Shown here: in pieces, positions 9,241 through 17,729 of the stretch
Layout: every line of letters starts with the position of its first letter
Position numbering within the stretch: position 1 is the stretch's first letter
Assembly: GCA_965221935.1 (NCBI GenBank)
Contig: CBDCSZ010000001.1
Coordinates: 1 to 64,000, forward strand
Origin: JAPOXR01 sp965221935
GTDB lineage: Bacteria > Pseudomonadota > Alphaproteobacteria > Rhodobacterales > Rhodobacteraceae
Direction of reading: 5' to 3'
DNA: 64,000 nucleotides
The notes under the pieces: model-generated
The model's input: the letters and a program-made list of their open reading frames with translations, nothing else
Database searches by the model: none
What the model was told of the DNA's origin: nothing
Translations under genes and position numbers: made by a program

Positions 9241-9872
9241 CACGCGGTTTGATCGCAATTCTACGCGGTATCCAGCCCGGAGAGGCGGTCGGCGCCGCAG
9301 CGACGCTAGCCGAGGAGGGATTCCCACGCATTGAGGTGCCGCTCAACTCGCCGCAACCCTTCGCCAGCATTGAAAGAATGGTCCGGGAATTGAGCGATGA
9401 AATAATTGTCGGGGCAGGCACTGTCGCCAATGCCTCAGAAGTCAGGGACGTCGCCAATGCCGGCGGCCAAATGATTGTTTCGCCAAACACAGACCTCGAA
9501 GTCATTGCTCAGACCAAGCGGCTGGAAATGGAATCCTGGCCCGGCATGCTGACTGTATCGGAATGCATGGCCGCTCTTGACGCCGGCGCAGATGGGCTGA
9601 AGCTTTTTCCGGCATCCGCGGCAGGTCCCGCCGGCGTCCGCGCCCTGCGGGCGGCACTTCCCAAACCAACGATTCTGTACGCTGTCGGCGGAGCCGGACC
9701 CGAGAGCTTTTGCGAATGGTTTGCCGCCGGGATCAGTGGATTTGGCACTGGCACTGCGCTGTATCAGCCTGGGACGAACATTCGCGAGTTGCGGAAACGG
9801 GCACAGCAGATCGTCGCCGCCTATGATCGGGCGGCAGGCAGTCAAAACAGCGCGCTGGCGGCGGCATGTTGA
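9237..9872 (+). CDS. dgoA: 2-dehydro-3-deoxy-6-phosphogalactonate aldolase
   Basis: A 211-residue class I aldolase of the KDPG/KDPGal family that splits 2-keto-3-deoxy-6-phosphogalactonate into pyruvate and glyceraldehyde 3-phosphate. It starts with GTG at 9237, overlapping the dgoK stop by four bases. Glu33 in RIEVPLNSP and the Schiff-base Lys122 in GLKLFPAS are in the family positions, and GAGTV is present. The last seven bases overlap the start of the M48 peptidase gene. Adjacency to dgoK supports the galactonate assignment over KDPG. Confidence 0.92.
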   Translation: MTRGLIAILRGIQPGEAVGAAATLAEEGFPRIEVPLNSPQPFASIERMVRELSDEIIVGAGTVANASEVRDVANAGGQMIVSPNTDLEVIAQTKRLEMESWPGMLTVSECMAALDAGADGLKLFPASAAGPAGVRALRAALPKPTILYAVGGAGPESFCEWFAAGISGFGTGTALYQPGTNIRELRKRAQQIVAAYDRAAGSQNSALAAAC

Positions 9873-10585
9873 AGTTTGCGCTGTTTCTGGTGCCCTTTCT
9901 CTATGCGTTTGGCGCGTTTAAGCTGTCAGCCTGGCAGACCACACGGCGCATGTCCCGGAATTCGAGCGCATTGACTGACCGTGAGCTCCTGCGTCTCTGC
10001 CAACGTCTTGCGACAGCGGCGGAACTCGATGGAGTTTCGACCAGGATTTATGAGATTGGACCCATCAACGGCTTGGTAACTCCAGACGGTCTGATTTACG
10101 TCACCCGCGGTCTTTTCAGTTGCTACCAGCGAGGCGATGTCACTGGCGAGGAGCTGTCGTCGGTGATCGCGCACGAGCTTGGCCATGTGGCGCTCGGACA
10201 TGCCAAGCGGCGCCTTTCAGACTTTGCCGGACAGAACGCCGCCCGCGTCGCGCTGGGATTTCTGCTCAGCCGCTACATTCCCTTTTTTGGCAACATGGTG
10301 GCGCAGAGTCTGATGACCCTGTTCATGCGCCACATGTCGCGGTCAGACGAGCTGGCGGCGGACGCCTATGCCAGCGCCATTCTCACAAAATCCGGAATTG
10401 GCACCGATCCGCAGAAACAGCTGCTGCAGAAACTCCCCTATCTCACGGGAGAGGCGGGCGAGGGAATCGCCTGGCTCTTGAGTCATCCCCGGACCAAAGA
10501 CCGGATCAAGGCCATTGAGCAGCGCGAGGCCCGCTGGAATGCCGCCGTCGATAACCGAAGCGCGGGCGGCGGTTCAATTCTGTAG
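9866..10585 (+). CDS. M48-family zinc metallopeptidase
   Basis: A 239-residue membrane-associated peptidase. A hydrophobic N-terminus (residues 1-20) looks like an uncleaved signal anchor, HELGH at 103-107 gives two zinc-ligand His and the catalytic Glu, and Glu162 in SDELAADAYAS is the third ligand. The C-terminal SHPRTKDRI is typical of M48 peptidases. It begins seven bases before the end of dgoA, so it is probably transcribed with dgoK-dgoA, although a functional link with sugar catabolism is not obvious. It is probably a periplasmic quality-control protease. Confidence 0.88.
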   Translation: MLKFALFLVPFLYAFGAFKLSAWQTTRRMSRNSSALTDRELLRLCQRLATAAELDGVSTRIYEIGPINGLVTPDGLIYVTRGLFSCYQRGDVTGEELSSVIAHELGHVALGHAKRRLSDFAGQNAARVALGFLLSRYIPFFGNMVAQSLMTLFMRHMSRSDELAADAYASAILTKSGIGTDPQKQLLQKLPYLTGEAGEGIAWLLSHPRTKDRIKAIEQREARWNAAVDNRSAGGGSIL

Positions 10586-10951
10586 TTGTTTCAAAACAAG
10601 GAACTCCAATCGTTCCAACAGCGTGACACTGTCTCTCTGCCGCCATAATATTGCCAGTTGAAAAGGAGACAGGCCGGCGGGCTGGAAAACAACAAGACCG
10701 GAAATTGGATTTTCGGACCGGAAAAGCGGGCTCGAGTGAACCGCGACCAGTCCGCAGAACCCTCTGAACAGCGTCTTACAGACCGGCAACCACCTGGAGA
10801 CCGGCGCGGGCTGCGGGTTGGCGGCAAACATGCGGCGGACCGGGATGTCGAAACCAATGGTCTGGTGCCGCCGGCGGCACGGCCTGCCAGTGAGTTGCCG
10901 GCCGCAGAATTCCCTTTGTTCGGGGCACCCCCGTTTTGACAGGAGATCGCG
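10586..10951. other. Intergenic region without a recognisable gene
   Basis: About 366 bases between the M48 peptidase and the DUF2461 gene. Short overlapping frames exist on both strands, but none looks like a protein family. GACAGGAGAT just before 10952 is the ribosome-binding site of the next gene. Confidence 0.45.
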
Positions 10952-11638
10952 ATGGCGACGCAACATATTTCACCTGCGCTGTTCGACTTTCTGTGTGAAC
11001 TCAAATCCAACAATGACCGGTCTTGGTTTGCCCGGAACAAGTCCCGTTACGACCGCGATGTGCGCGGTCCGATGCTCGACTTCATCGCCGCCTTCGGCGA
11101 GCCTCTTGCCGGCATCAGCCCGCATTTCCGGGCCGACCCGCGGTCAAATGGCGGATCGCTGTTCCGCATCTACAGGGACACAAGGTTTTCAAGGGACAAA
11201 ACGCCGTACAAGACCAATGTCGGCGCCCATTTCCGCCACGAAGCGGGCAAGGACGCCCATGCGCCGGGATTTTATCTTCATCTCGAACCCGGAATATGTT
11301 TCGCGGGCTGCGGCGTCTGGCATCCCGCCAGCGCCGCCCTGGCCAATATTCGGAACGCGATTGCGGCGCATCCTGAGGAGTGGAAACGCATAACGACAGC
11401 AAAGGACTTTTGCTCAGTGTTTGATCTGACGGGATCGTCTCTCAAGCGGCCGCCGCGCGGGTTTGAACCCGACCACCCGTTGATCGAAGATCTCAAACGT
11501 AAAGATTTCGTGGCAATCGCGGAGTTTTCCGACACCGAAGCCTGCGATGACGGATTTTTCGACCGTTTCGCCGCCATCGCCCGCTCGGGCGCCGGATTTG
11601 TCGAATTCCTGGCCCGGGCCGTGGGAGCGCCATTTTAA
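10952..11638 (+). CDS. DUF2461 domain-containing protein
   Basis: A 228-residue member of the DUF2461/TIGR02453 family, whose function is unknown. Features typical of the family are the N-terminal LFDFLCELKSNNDRSWFARNK, the central RIYRDTRFSRDKTPYKTN, GFYLHLEP, and GVWHP followed by the helical C-terminus. AGGAG lies eight bases before the ATG. It stands alone between non-coding stretches and no context suggests a role. Confidence 0.88.
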   Translation: MATQHISPALFDFLCELKSNNDRSWFARNKSRYDRDVRGPMLDFIAAFGEPLAGISPHFRADPRSNGGSLFRIYRDTRFSRDKTPYKTNVGAHFRHEAGKDAHAPGFYLHLEPGICFAGCGVWHPASAALANIRNAIAAHPEEWKRITTAKDFCSVFDLTGSSLKRPPRGFEPDHPLIEDLKRKDFVAIAEFSDTEACDDGFFDRFAAIARSGAGFVEFLARAVGAPF

Positions 11639-11761
11639 GATTGGCCTTCGATGGCAAGAGGCCGGGCCAGAGCGTTAAAGACTGACCGATTCTGGCCTAT
11701 AGCTGGCGGCGGGGCATGCGCGGCATGACGGGCTGTCGGAATTCACCGCCGCGGGTTTGAT

Positions 11762-12901
11762 TCACGAAGCGGACGCATTCAACGCTTTCGCGACCAGCAT
11801 TTGGAAGTGATGGACGGCATGTTCGCTCAGCTCGGAACAATCCCGGTCGATGACAAACCGGCCTTGATTGTAGCCTCTCGACTTCAGTCCCTTTTGCACA
11901 TTTTCGCAAAGGGCAATGTCTTCCGGCTGCAGGATGTCCTTTTGATAGTCCATCGCATCGGCAAGCTGCGGCGATTTAACCCCGGAAGGAACAAACCAAT
12001 CCTGATACTCGACTGTCCGTTCCGGCCCGGTCGGCTGCATCTGTAAAGTCGAGATGTTTGGCTCGCCCGGATAGATCCAGATCGTGAGGTTGGGCCATAC
12101 GAACCAGCCCGCGTATCCGAAATCCACTTCGCCGGCTTCGAAGCTGTAGGCTGAGTTTTCTGTCGACCGCGCTTTTGCGGAGCGGTGGCTGGACCAGATC
12201 CCGTGCGTTCGTGACCTGTAGCTCTCCATATCGCACAGATTGACAAAATCCTTGTGGGCCGGATGGCAGTGATAACACTCAAGAAAGTTGTCGATCAGCA
12301 CCTTCCAGTTTGCAGCCACTTCATATTCATCCCGCTGGGCAAATGAGAGTTCGTCCAGCCGCGGGCAGTATGTGCGGATTTCGTCTTCCAGCCCGATCGC
12401 CTGCTCTGCGAAGGGCGCTGCGTCCGGATCCAGATTCACAAAGACAAGCCCGCAGAACTCCTCGGATCGGACTTGTTTGAGCGAAAACTCGCAGGCATCG
12501 AAATTGCGCATTTTCGAAGTGTTTCGCGACCGTTTCAGCGAGCCGTCAAGATCGTAGGACCACGCGTGGTACGGGCAGGTGAAGAGATTTGCCTTGCCGC
12601 TGCCGCGAACCAGCTCATGCCCCCGGTGCTGACAGACATTGAAGAATGCGCGCAATTCTCCATCGCGTCCGCGCACGACGATAACGCTTTGATCGTGGAT
12701 GCGGGTCTCAAGGTAACATCCCGGCTCAGGAACCTGGCTGGCGTGTCCGGCATACCACCAGCACCTATAGAAGATCGCTGCCTTTTCGCGTTCGCAGACT
12801 GACGCATCGAAGTAGTAACGCGCTGGAATCGTGAAAGATATGCCGGCATCCGCAGTGAACGGCCGATCTCCCGTTTCCAATGCGAACAGAGAGTCGTTCA
12901 T
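11762..12901 (-). CDS. Rieske non-heme iron oxygenase, alpha subunit (quaternary-amine type)
   Basis: A 379-residue oxygenase. The Rieske cluster ligands are C90-x-H92 and C109-x2-H112 (NVCQHRGH and CPYHAW). The mononuclear iron ligands are in NFLECYHCHPAH, His211 and His216. This NFLECYHC signature is characteristic of enzymes acting on choline, glycine betaine, carnitine or stachydrine rather than classic aromatic dioxygenases. The partner reductase is not in the window. The gene follows the C-terminal half of a broken sugar ABC permease on the same strand. With choline-sulfatase and sarcosine oxidase elsewhere in the window, a role in betaine or related N-methyl compound breakdown is a reasonable inference, not proven. 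Confidence 0.85.
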   Translation of the reverse strand: MNDSLFALETGDRPFTADAGISFTIPARYYFDASVCEREKAAIFYRCWWYAGHASQVPEPGCYLETRIHDQSVIVVRGRDGELRAFFNVCQHRGHELVRGSGKANLFTCPYHAWSYDLDGSLKRSRNTSKMRNFDACEFSLKQVRSEEFCGLVFVNLDPDAAPFAEQAIGLEDEIRTYCPRLDELSFAQRDEYEVAANWKVLIDNFLECYHCHPAHKDFVNLCDMESYRSRTHGIWSSHRSAKARSTENSAYSFEAGEVDFGYAGWFVWPNLTIWIYPGEPNISTLQMQPTGPERTVEYQDWFVPSGVKSPQLADAMDYQKDILQPEDIALCENVQKGLKSRGYNQGRFVIDRDCSELSEHAVHHFQMLVAKALNASAS

Positions 12902-13126
12902 GGCAATTTCACTCCTTTTTGGGTCCGGGCATCGCGGCCCGCCAGCTGTTGAATTCGAGCTCCCCGCAGGTCTCCGGAAGGTCGGTGCCGCAGGTCGAAT
13001 GGAACGTCACACCGGTCGGCGCGGTTCGATTTGTGCGGCGGTCGAACGCGGGTTTGGACTTGCCCGGATTTGGGCTGGCGGTCACGGCAGACCATCCCCC
13101 GTACCGGTCCATCTTCTGCGGCGGCA

Positions 13127-13888
13127 TCAGTTCCGGCGCCCGGCCACACTGATGGCAACAGCTCCCAAAATCACGATTCCAGTCGTCAGATCGCGGTAGA
13201 ACGGGTCTGCATTGAGTATGTTGAAACCGTTGTTGATGAGGGCGAGCAGGAGAACGCCGGCAACGCTTCGCCAGACAGCCCCCACTCCTCCATAAATGCT
13301 GGTGCCGCCCAGAATCACGGCCGCGATCGCCTGAAGCTCCATGCCGGCGCCGGCGCTTGCCTGACCCATTGAAATCCGCGAGACCGAAATCGCGGCGGCG
13401 AGGCCGGCGGCGAGGCCGGCGAAGGCAAATGTCGCAATCTTGACGCGGTTGGTCCGAATTCCCGATAGGATGGCCGCCTCCTCGTTGCCGCCGACCGCAA
13501 AAATCCGTCGACCGAGCGTCGTGCGGTTCAGGACAAGCGAGAGAGCAAACGAAAACAGCACCAAAACGATGACGGCGATAAACACACCGCCGACCTTGCC
13601 CCGGCCGAGCCAGGTGAATTCGTCAATGCGAACCGGGATTAGCCGACCGTCCGAGATCACGATGGCGACGCCCTTGAACACGAGGCTGGTCGCGATTGTG
13701 GCAAGGAAGGAGTGCACGTTCAGACGCGTGATCACGACGCCGTTGATCACCCCCATCGCCAAGCCGGCTATCGGCGCAATCAGCAGGCCGACAAAAGGAT
13801 CCACGTTGAGTGCGACCCAGGCCGCCGTGACGCCGGCGACAGCAAAAATTGCAGCGACTGAGAGGTCAAATCCACCGCCTATTATGAC
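13127..13888 (-). pseudogene. Ribose-type ABC permease, C-terminal part
   Basis: The last 249 codons of an RbsC-like inner-membrane permease, beginning in VIIGGGFDLSV and ending AISVAGRRN, with several hydrophobic segments and the family motif GVINGVVITRL. The N-terminal 64 codons are at 18622-18813. The break falls exactly at a 12-bp duplicated sequence, and removing one copy plus the inserted 4.7 kb restores a single 313-residue frame. As it stands the gene cannot make a full permease. Confidence 0.88.
13877..13888 (+). repeat. Target-site duplication, left copy
   Basis: GCCTATTATGAC occurs here and again at 18622-18633, directly flanking the inserted element. It corresponds to the permease codons for VIIG. 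A 12-bp duplication is unusually long for an IS; part of it could be coincidental match. Confidence 0.85.
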
Positions 13889-13994
13889 AGTAGTTCTAAT
13901 TATGCGTTCACATCGGTTTTTTCTTCACTTTCGGCTGCGTTTCCGGGCGGATTTCTGCTGTGTTTCGGCGGAATGGGCGGGCCGCCGGTTCCGG

Positions 13995-14269
13995 CTACGG
14001 AGGCTGTTCCGGCAGCTCGCCGGTGATGATTGTCCGCATCACGGCGTCCCAGCCGTCGTGCACGACGTAGACGGTCAGGAACTTCAGGTTGTCAAGAAGC
14101 CGGCAGCGGGCGGCGAGCTTTGCCCGGGCCTCCCGCCAGCTTTCGCAGACCAGGTCGCAGGCGCTCTGCATCAGGAACGCGATCAGGTTGAAGGCCGCCA
14201 GCAGGCTGGACAGGGTTTCTTTGCCGTGCCCGAAGTTGTGCTCGAGATGGTATCCGTCCTTGGATTTGA
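13995..14269 (-). pseudogene. ISNCY-like transposase, C-terminal part
   Basis: In frame this reads SKDGYHLEHNFGHGKE followed by a helical region, and ends in GELPEQPP. The EHNFGHGK motif marks the C-terminal part of this DDE-type transposase group. It joins perfectly to the ALK at 17551 if the recombinase element is removed (ALK-SKDGYHLEH), which shows where that element entered. Confidence 0.78.
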
Positions 14270-14271
14270 TT

Positions 14272-16395
14272 TCATGATGCCTCCCTTGTCATCTCATGGC
14301 CATGCCCGTTTCCTGGGTGGTCTGTTTGCGGTTCCCTTGTTCGTTCGCATCCGGCATCGTCGAGCAGACGGTACATCGAAAACGGTCTCGTGCCTATGGT
14401 GAAGGTGTGGCGTTCGACCCATGTGCCTCGGCGGCTTCGCTCTCTCAGGGCCCTGACCGAGATGCCGAGCGCCTTGCTGATTTCCTCGGCGGTGCTCTCC
14501 AGCCTTGCTCCCTTTTCGCCTTCTGGAGCCGCCTGAGGTGGCTTGGCAGTCCATGATAGTGGCCGCAGGCTGGCGACGCTCTCCCTTGTCCAGGGCTTGT
14601 CCCCGCAGTTCAGCATGCCTCTCCGGTTGAGTTGCCCGGCAATGGCCTTGTCGCCCATGCTTTCGGTGAGCCTGCCCACTTCCGCCACGGTCTCCGCCGG
14701 GGTGCTGCGAACGCCGCCGCCGGGCCTGAGCAGATCGACCGGATCGAGTTCAAGCGCCCTGCCGCCACGCATGCGCAACTGAATTGACACCGAGTAGCCG
14801 CTTCGGATGAGCGTGGCATCCTCGACCAGAAGAGCCAGCATGCGCTTGCGGTCTGCGTTCCCTGTCGTCGGCGCATTCCAGGCGACTGCGAAGTCGGCGG
14901 ACAGTTCCCTGATTCTCCGGCGCTGGACCTCGTCCGTTGTTTGCTGGAATTCGTCGGCGAGCCGGCTGCGCTCGGCTTCGGCCTCGTCCAGTTTGTGCAG
15001 TGCGTCATTCCACTCCCTTTCCAGCGTCGCGGCGACGAGGCGGTAGCCCGGGTCGACCTCCCGGCAGCGCCTGCCGGCCAGTTCGGCCTGGTGGCGCAGC
15101 GCCTCGACCCGGTGTGAGCGCTGACGGTCTGCCCTGGCGAAGTCCGACTTGACCTGTTCCTCCACCGACAGGGCCAGATCGATGTTGCTCCGATTGACCG
15201 CGCCGACAAGGAAGTCGGTGACGGCCGCGTCGATCCGCTCTCCCCGCATCGTCTGGCAGGACTTCCCCGCCCGGGCGGCCTTGCCGCCGACGCAGTGATA
15301 GTGCCGTTCGTTCGCCCGCTTCGGATCCGTCGCTCCGCCGTATTTGACCAGCATCTGGCTGCCGCAACGCCCGCAGATCGCGCGCGATTGCAACAGTGCG
15401 CCGCCTTCCCGCAGTGGGCCGGTGCGTCCGTGTGCCGCGACGAAGCATTGCCTGTGGTTGTCGGCCAGCTGCCTCTGGTTGCGCTGGAACTCCTCCCAGT
15501 CGATGTAGCCGGCATGCGCCTCGGGGATGCAGACCCGCCATGCCTCCCAGGGGTTTGCCCGCCCGGCATTGCCGCCCCGTCGGCCCCAGGCGTAGCAACC
15601 CGCATAGCGGGGGTTCCGGAGGATGCTGAGAACCCTTGAATAGCGGGCCTCGGACCAGATCAGCCGATGACCTTCGGAGACCGGGCATGCCGGCAGCGGT
15701 ATGGCGTTGTCGAGAAGCCAATTAAATGTCGCCCTGACCGAGCGGGTCCTGCGGAAAGTCTCGAACACCAGATTGACCGCTTCGGCGACTTGAATGTCGG
15801 GGTCGAGAACCACCGCGTCTTGTGGATCGCAGACCAGGCCGGCGGGCAGTGCGGTTCTCAATTCGCCGCGCTGTGCCTTGTTGAGGACACCGCCGAGCAG
15901 CCGCTGGCGGATCCCGTCAAGCTCGAACTCGTAGACCGAGCTCTTGATCCCGAGCAAAAGCAGGTCGCTGCTGTTGCCGGGATCATGGACGCCGGCCTCG
16001 TCGCAGACCAGCGTGCCGGAGAGTGAGGCAAGGCGGAACAGCCGGTGCAGGTCGGCGTTGCTGCGGCCGAGGCGCGAGATCTCGAGGCTGAGAACGATGC
16101 CGACTTCGCCGGCGGCGATCCGGGCCATCAGGTCCTGGAACCCCCCGCGCCTTTCGGCGTCGGCGCCGGAGAGACCCTGATCCTGGTCGATGACCCGGAT
16201 CCGCTCCCGCGGCCATCCCAGCGCCAGCGCGCGCTCACTCAAGTCGTACTGGCGCCGGGTGCTCTCGGTGTTGTTGATCACCTGGCCGGGAGACGACTGG
16301 CGGATGTAGACACACGCCTCTCGCTCAAGGTGGCTGGCGGAGATCTTGCCGGTTCCGATGTCCTTCACCATCCATCTCCCTCGTTGGATTCGCAT
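14272..16395 (-). CDS. Large serine recombinase
   Basis: A 707-residue recombinase that cuts and joins DNA through a serine nucleophile. The N-terminal resolvase domain (about residues 25-170) has the nucleophile in YIRQSSPG and the catalytic Arg region in LEISRLGRSNADLHRL. Next come the recombinase domain (about 180-300), a zinc ribbon with CGRCGSQ, and a coiled-coil stretch. A C-terminal extension (about 560-707) looks helix-turn-helix-like and is longer than in most family members. Start 16395 is the first ATG; 16371 (MVKDIGTGK) is equally possible. The start overlaps the preceding small ORF. Confidence 0.88.
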   Translation of the reverse strand: MRIQRGRWMVKDIGTGKISASHLEREACVYIRQSSPGQVINNTESTRRQYDLSERALALGWPRERIRVIDQDQGLSGADAERRGGFQDLMARIAAGEVGIVLSLEISRLGRSNADLHRLFRLASLSGTLVCDEAGVHDPGNSSDLLLLGIKSSVYEFELDGIRQRLLGGVLNKAQRGELRTALPAGLVCDPQDAVVLDPDIQVAEAVNLVFETFRRTRSVRATFNWLLDNAIPLPACPVSEGHRLIWSEARYSRVLSILRNPRYAGCYAWGRRGGNAGRANPWEAWRVCIPEAHAGYIDWEEFQRNQRQLADNHRQCFVAAHGRTGPLREGGALLQSRAICGRCGSQMLVKYGGATDPKRANERHYHCVGGKAARAGKSCQTMRGERIDAAVTDFLVGAVNRSNIDLALSVEEQVKSDFARADRQRSHRVEALRHQAELAGRRCREVDPGYRLVAATLEREWNDALHKLDEAEAERSRLADEFQQTTDEVQRRRIRELSADFAVAWNAPTTGNADRKRMLALLVEDATLIRSGYSVSIQLRMRGGRALELDPVDLLRPGGGVRSTPAETVAEVGRLTESMGDKAIAGQLNRRGMLNCGDKPWTRESVASLRPLSWTAKPPQAAPEGEKGARLESTAEEISKALGISVRALRERSRRGTWVERHTFTIGTRPFSMYRLLDDAGCERTREPQTDHPGNGHGHEMTREAS

Positions 16396-16691
16396 CTGAG
16401 CAGCCGCAGGACCATCGCCGCCGCCGCGACGGTGATGCAGCCGGCCCCGGTTTCGCCGGTCGGCGCCGCCGCGCTGGAAACCGGCGCCCGGTCAAGGACG
16501 GCCGTGAGACGCAGCGCCCCCGCCATGCCGTGGCGGCTGAGAACCGGCGCCGCGTTCCCGGCGAGCCAGTCGAGATGCCAGCGCCGGTAGCGTCGCAGTC
16601 CGTCGTCATCGAGCCCTCCCGTACCGGGGCGCAGTGTTTTTTTTTGACCGCTCGATTGCCTTGTTGATGGTGCGTGGATGAAGGCTGACAC
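16365..16691 (-). CDS. Small protein of the recombinase element
   Basis: A frame of up to 108 residues overlapping the helix-turn-helix gene at its start and the recombinase gene at its end. The segment RRYRRWHLDWLAGNAAPVLSRHGMAGALRL looks like a genuine folded protein, while the first 25 or so residues do not, so the real start is probably closer to 16630 and may be a non-ATG codon. No known function. The tight overlaps argue for translational coupling with its neighbours. Confidence 0.5.
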   Translation of the reverse strand: MSAFIHAPSTRQSSGQKKTLRPGTGGLDDDGLRRYRRWHLDWLAGNAAPVLSRHGMAGALRLTAVLDRAPVSSAAAPTGETGAGCITVAAAAMVLRLLRCESNEGDGW

Positions 16692-17091
16692 CGAAACGCT
16701 CCTCGATCACCGGCGCCAGGCGCCGGGCGCCAACTGGCCCGTGCTCGGACCTGTAGGCGGCGATGAAGTCCAGAATCTCGTCGCTGACCTTGTGGGCCCG
16801 GCGCGGTCCCCGGCGCAGCGGCGCCAGGGCCTGCAGCCCGCCCTCGCGGAAGCTGCGCCGGATCCGGACACAGGTGGGGACCGAGACGCCGAACTCTGCG
16901 GCCACCTCCGCCAGCGGTTCGTCCCCGGCGCTGCGCACCATCTCGTAACGCACCTGCAGCAAGTCGCGCGGGTCGAAGAAGCCGCCGGCCCGGAAACGTT
17001 GGGAGCGGATGCGCTCCGGGCGCCGGTTGAGGGTGCCGGAGGCCTCGAGGTTTTTGACCTTCTGGTCATCGTCGGACATGGGCAGCTCCAT
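16606..17091 (-). CDS. Helix-turn-helix DNA-binding protein of the recombinase element
   Basis: A 161-residue protein. A helix-turn-helix resembling transposase DNA-binding domains covers about residues 60-90 (AEVAAEFGVSVPTCVRIRRSF), followed by a second winged-helix-like region (ERFGVSLHPRTINKAIER). The N-terminal ASGTLNRRPERI and GGFFDPRDLLQVRYEM stretch is characteristic of proteins I know as companions of such recombinases. It probably binds the element ends or regulates the operon. It could start at 17091 or at the internal Met (MSDDDQK) four codons on. Confidence 0.72.
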   Translation of the reverse strand: MELPMSDDDQKVKNLEASGTLNRRPERIRSQRFRAGGFFDPRDLLQVRYEMVRSAGDEPLAEVAAEFGVSVPTCVRIRRSFREGGLQALAPLRRGPRRAHKVSDEILDFIAAYRSEHGPVGARRLAPVIEERFGVSLHPRTINKAIERSKKNTAPRYGRAR

Positions 17092-17228
17092 TCACGGCTC
17101 TCGAAAATCATCATATATTACTCATATTGACAGCTTCCGCAAGCCGGCCGGCGATCCTCTTGGCACATAACGCTCTGTAATCACGCTGTATCGTGGGAAT
17201 TTTGCACATTTCGGGCAATAATTTTCAA

Positions 17229-17543
17229 TCATTTCGGGCAATCTTTTTTGATTAGCATGTCGGCCAATTCCCGCAACTCCGAAAGATCGTCCGCTCGGAA
17301 AGAGGAACACCCGGCCGCCTGCTCCTCGAAGGTGTCAACAGCGCGCAGGCTGGTCCAGGCCGCCGGAAACAGGCGCAGCTGCCGCCCGCATCCCGTAAAC
17401 ACCCGAACCCGGTTCAGGCCGAATTCGTTCGTGATGGATTCAAGCGCGAGCCAGCGACCCCTCCAGGGATGGAACGGGTGCGTGACCTCGATGCCGCCGG
17501 CGCCAGGGCGTGGCTCTGGATCGAAATCGCATGCATTCGGCAA
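17229..17543 (-). CDS. DUF5372-like protein, first gene of the recombinase element
   Basis: About 104 residues: the core IEVTHPFHPWRGRWLAL followed by NRVRVFTGCGRQ, LRLFPAAWTSL and a short C-terminal helix matches my recollection of DUF5372, a small family found beside recombinases. No ATG exists in frame; the proposed TTG at 17543 is only eight bases inside the element edge. The reading frame stays open across the edge into the ISNCY-like transposase, so in this location expression could depend on outside transcription. Function unknown. Confidence 0.55.
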   Translation of the reverse strand: MPNACDFDPEPRPGAGGIEVTHPFHPWRGRWLALESITNEFGLNRVRVFTGCGRQLRLFPAAWTSLRAVDTFEEQAAGCSSFRADDLSELRELADMLIKKDCPK

Positions 17544-17550
17544 CGCGGTC

Positions 17551-17726
17551 TTTGAGAGCCTTGAAGGCGTTGTTCTCCACTTTCCACCGGGACCGGGCGC
17601 AGTCGGCCAGTTCGGCGACGCTGTCCGGGCCGACCGGGAGGTCGGTGGCGAAGCTGTTGCGGCAGAGCTGCTGTCCTGACGGCGATGTGATGGTGACTTC
17701 GAACCAGTTGACTTCCAGCGCGTCCT
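17551..17726 (-). pseudogene. ISNCY-like transposase, middle part
   Basis: In the frame running through ALEVNWFEVTITSPSG, FATDLPVG and CARSRWKVENNAFKALK it encodes the segment just before the NFGHGK motif. The WKVEN motif carries the last acidic catalytic residue expected of a DDE transposase. It is cut on one side by the recombinase element and on the other by a short insert. Confidence 0.65.
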
Positions 17727-17729
17727 TTC

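Larger units (their letters stand above)
14270..17550 (-). mobile_element. Four-gene serine-recombinase element
   Basis: The element interrupts the ISNCY-like transposase gene between ALK and SKDGY, with the pentanucleotide TTTGA at both junctions (14265-14269 and 17551-17555). All four genes point the same way: a DUF5372-like protein, a helix-turn-helix protein, a small overlapping ORF and a large serine recombinase. Coding sequence runs nearly to both edges: the recombinase stop is three bases from one end and the first gene starts within ten bases of the other. No terminal inverted repeats are evident, consistent with serine-recombinase transposition. Confidence 0.72.

Noticed and set aside
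14272..17543. A prophage or integrative element based on the large serine recombinase
   Set aside because: No phage structural, replication or conjugation gene lies between the element edges; only four small-unit genes are present.
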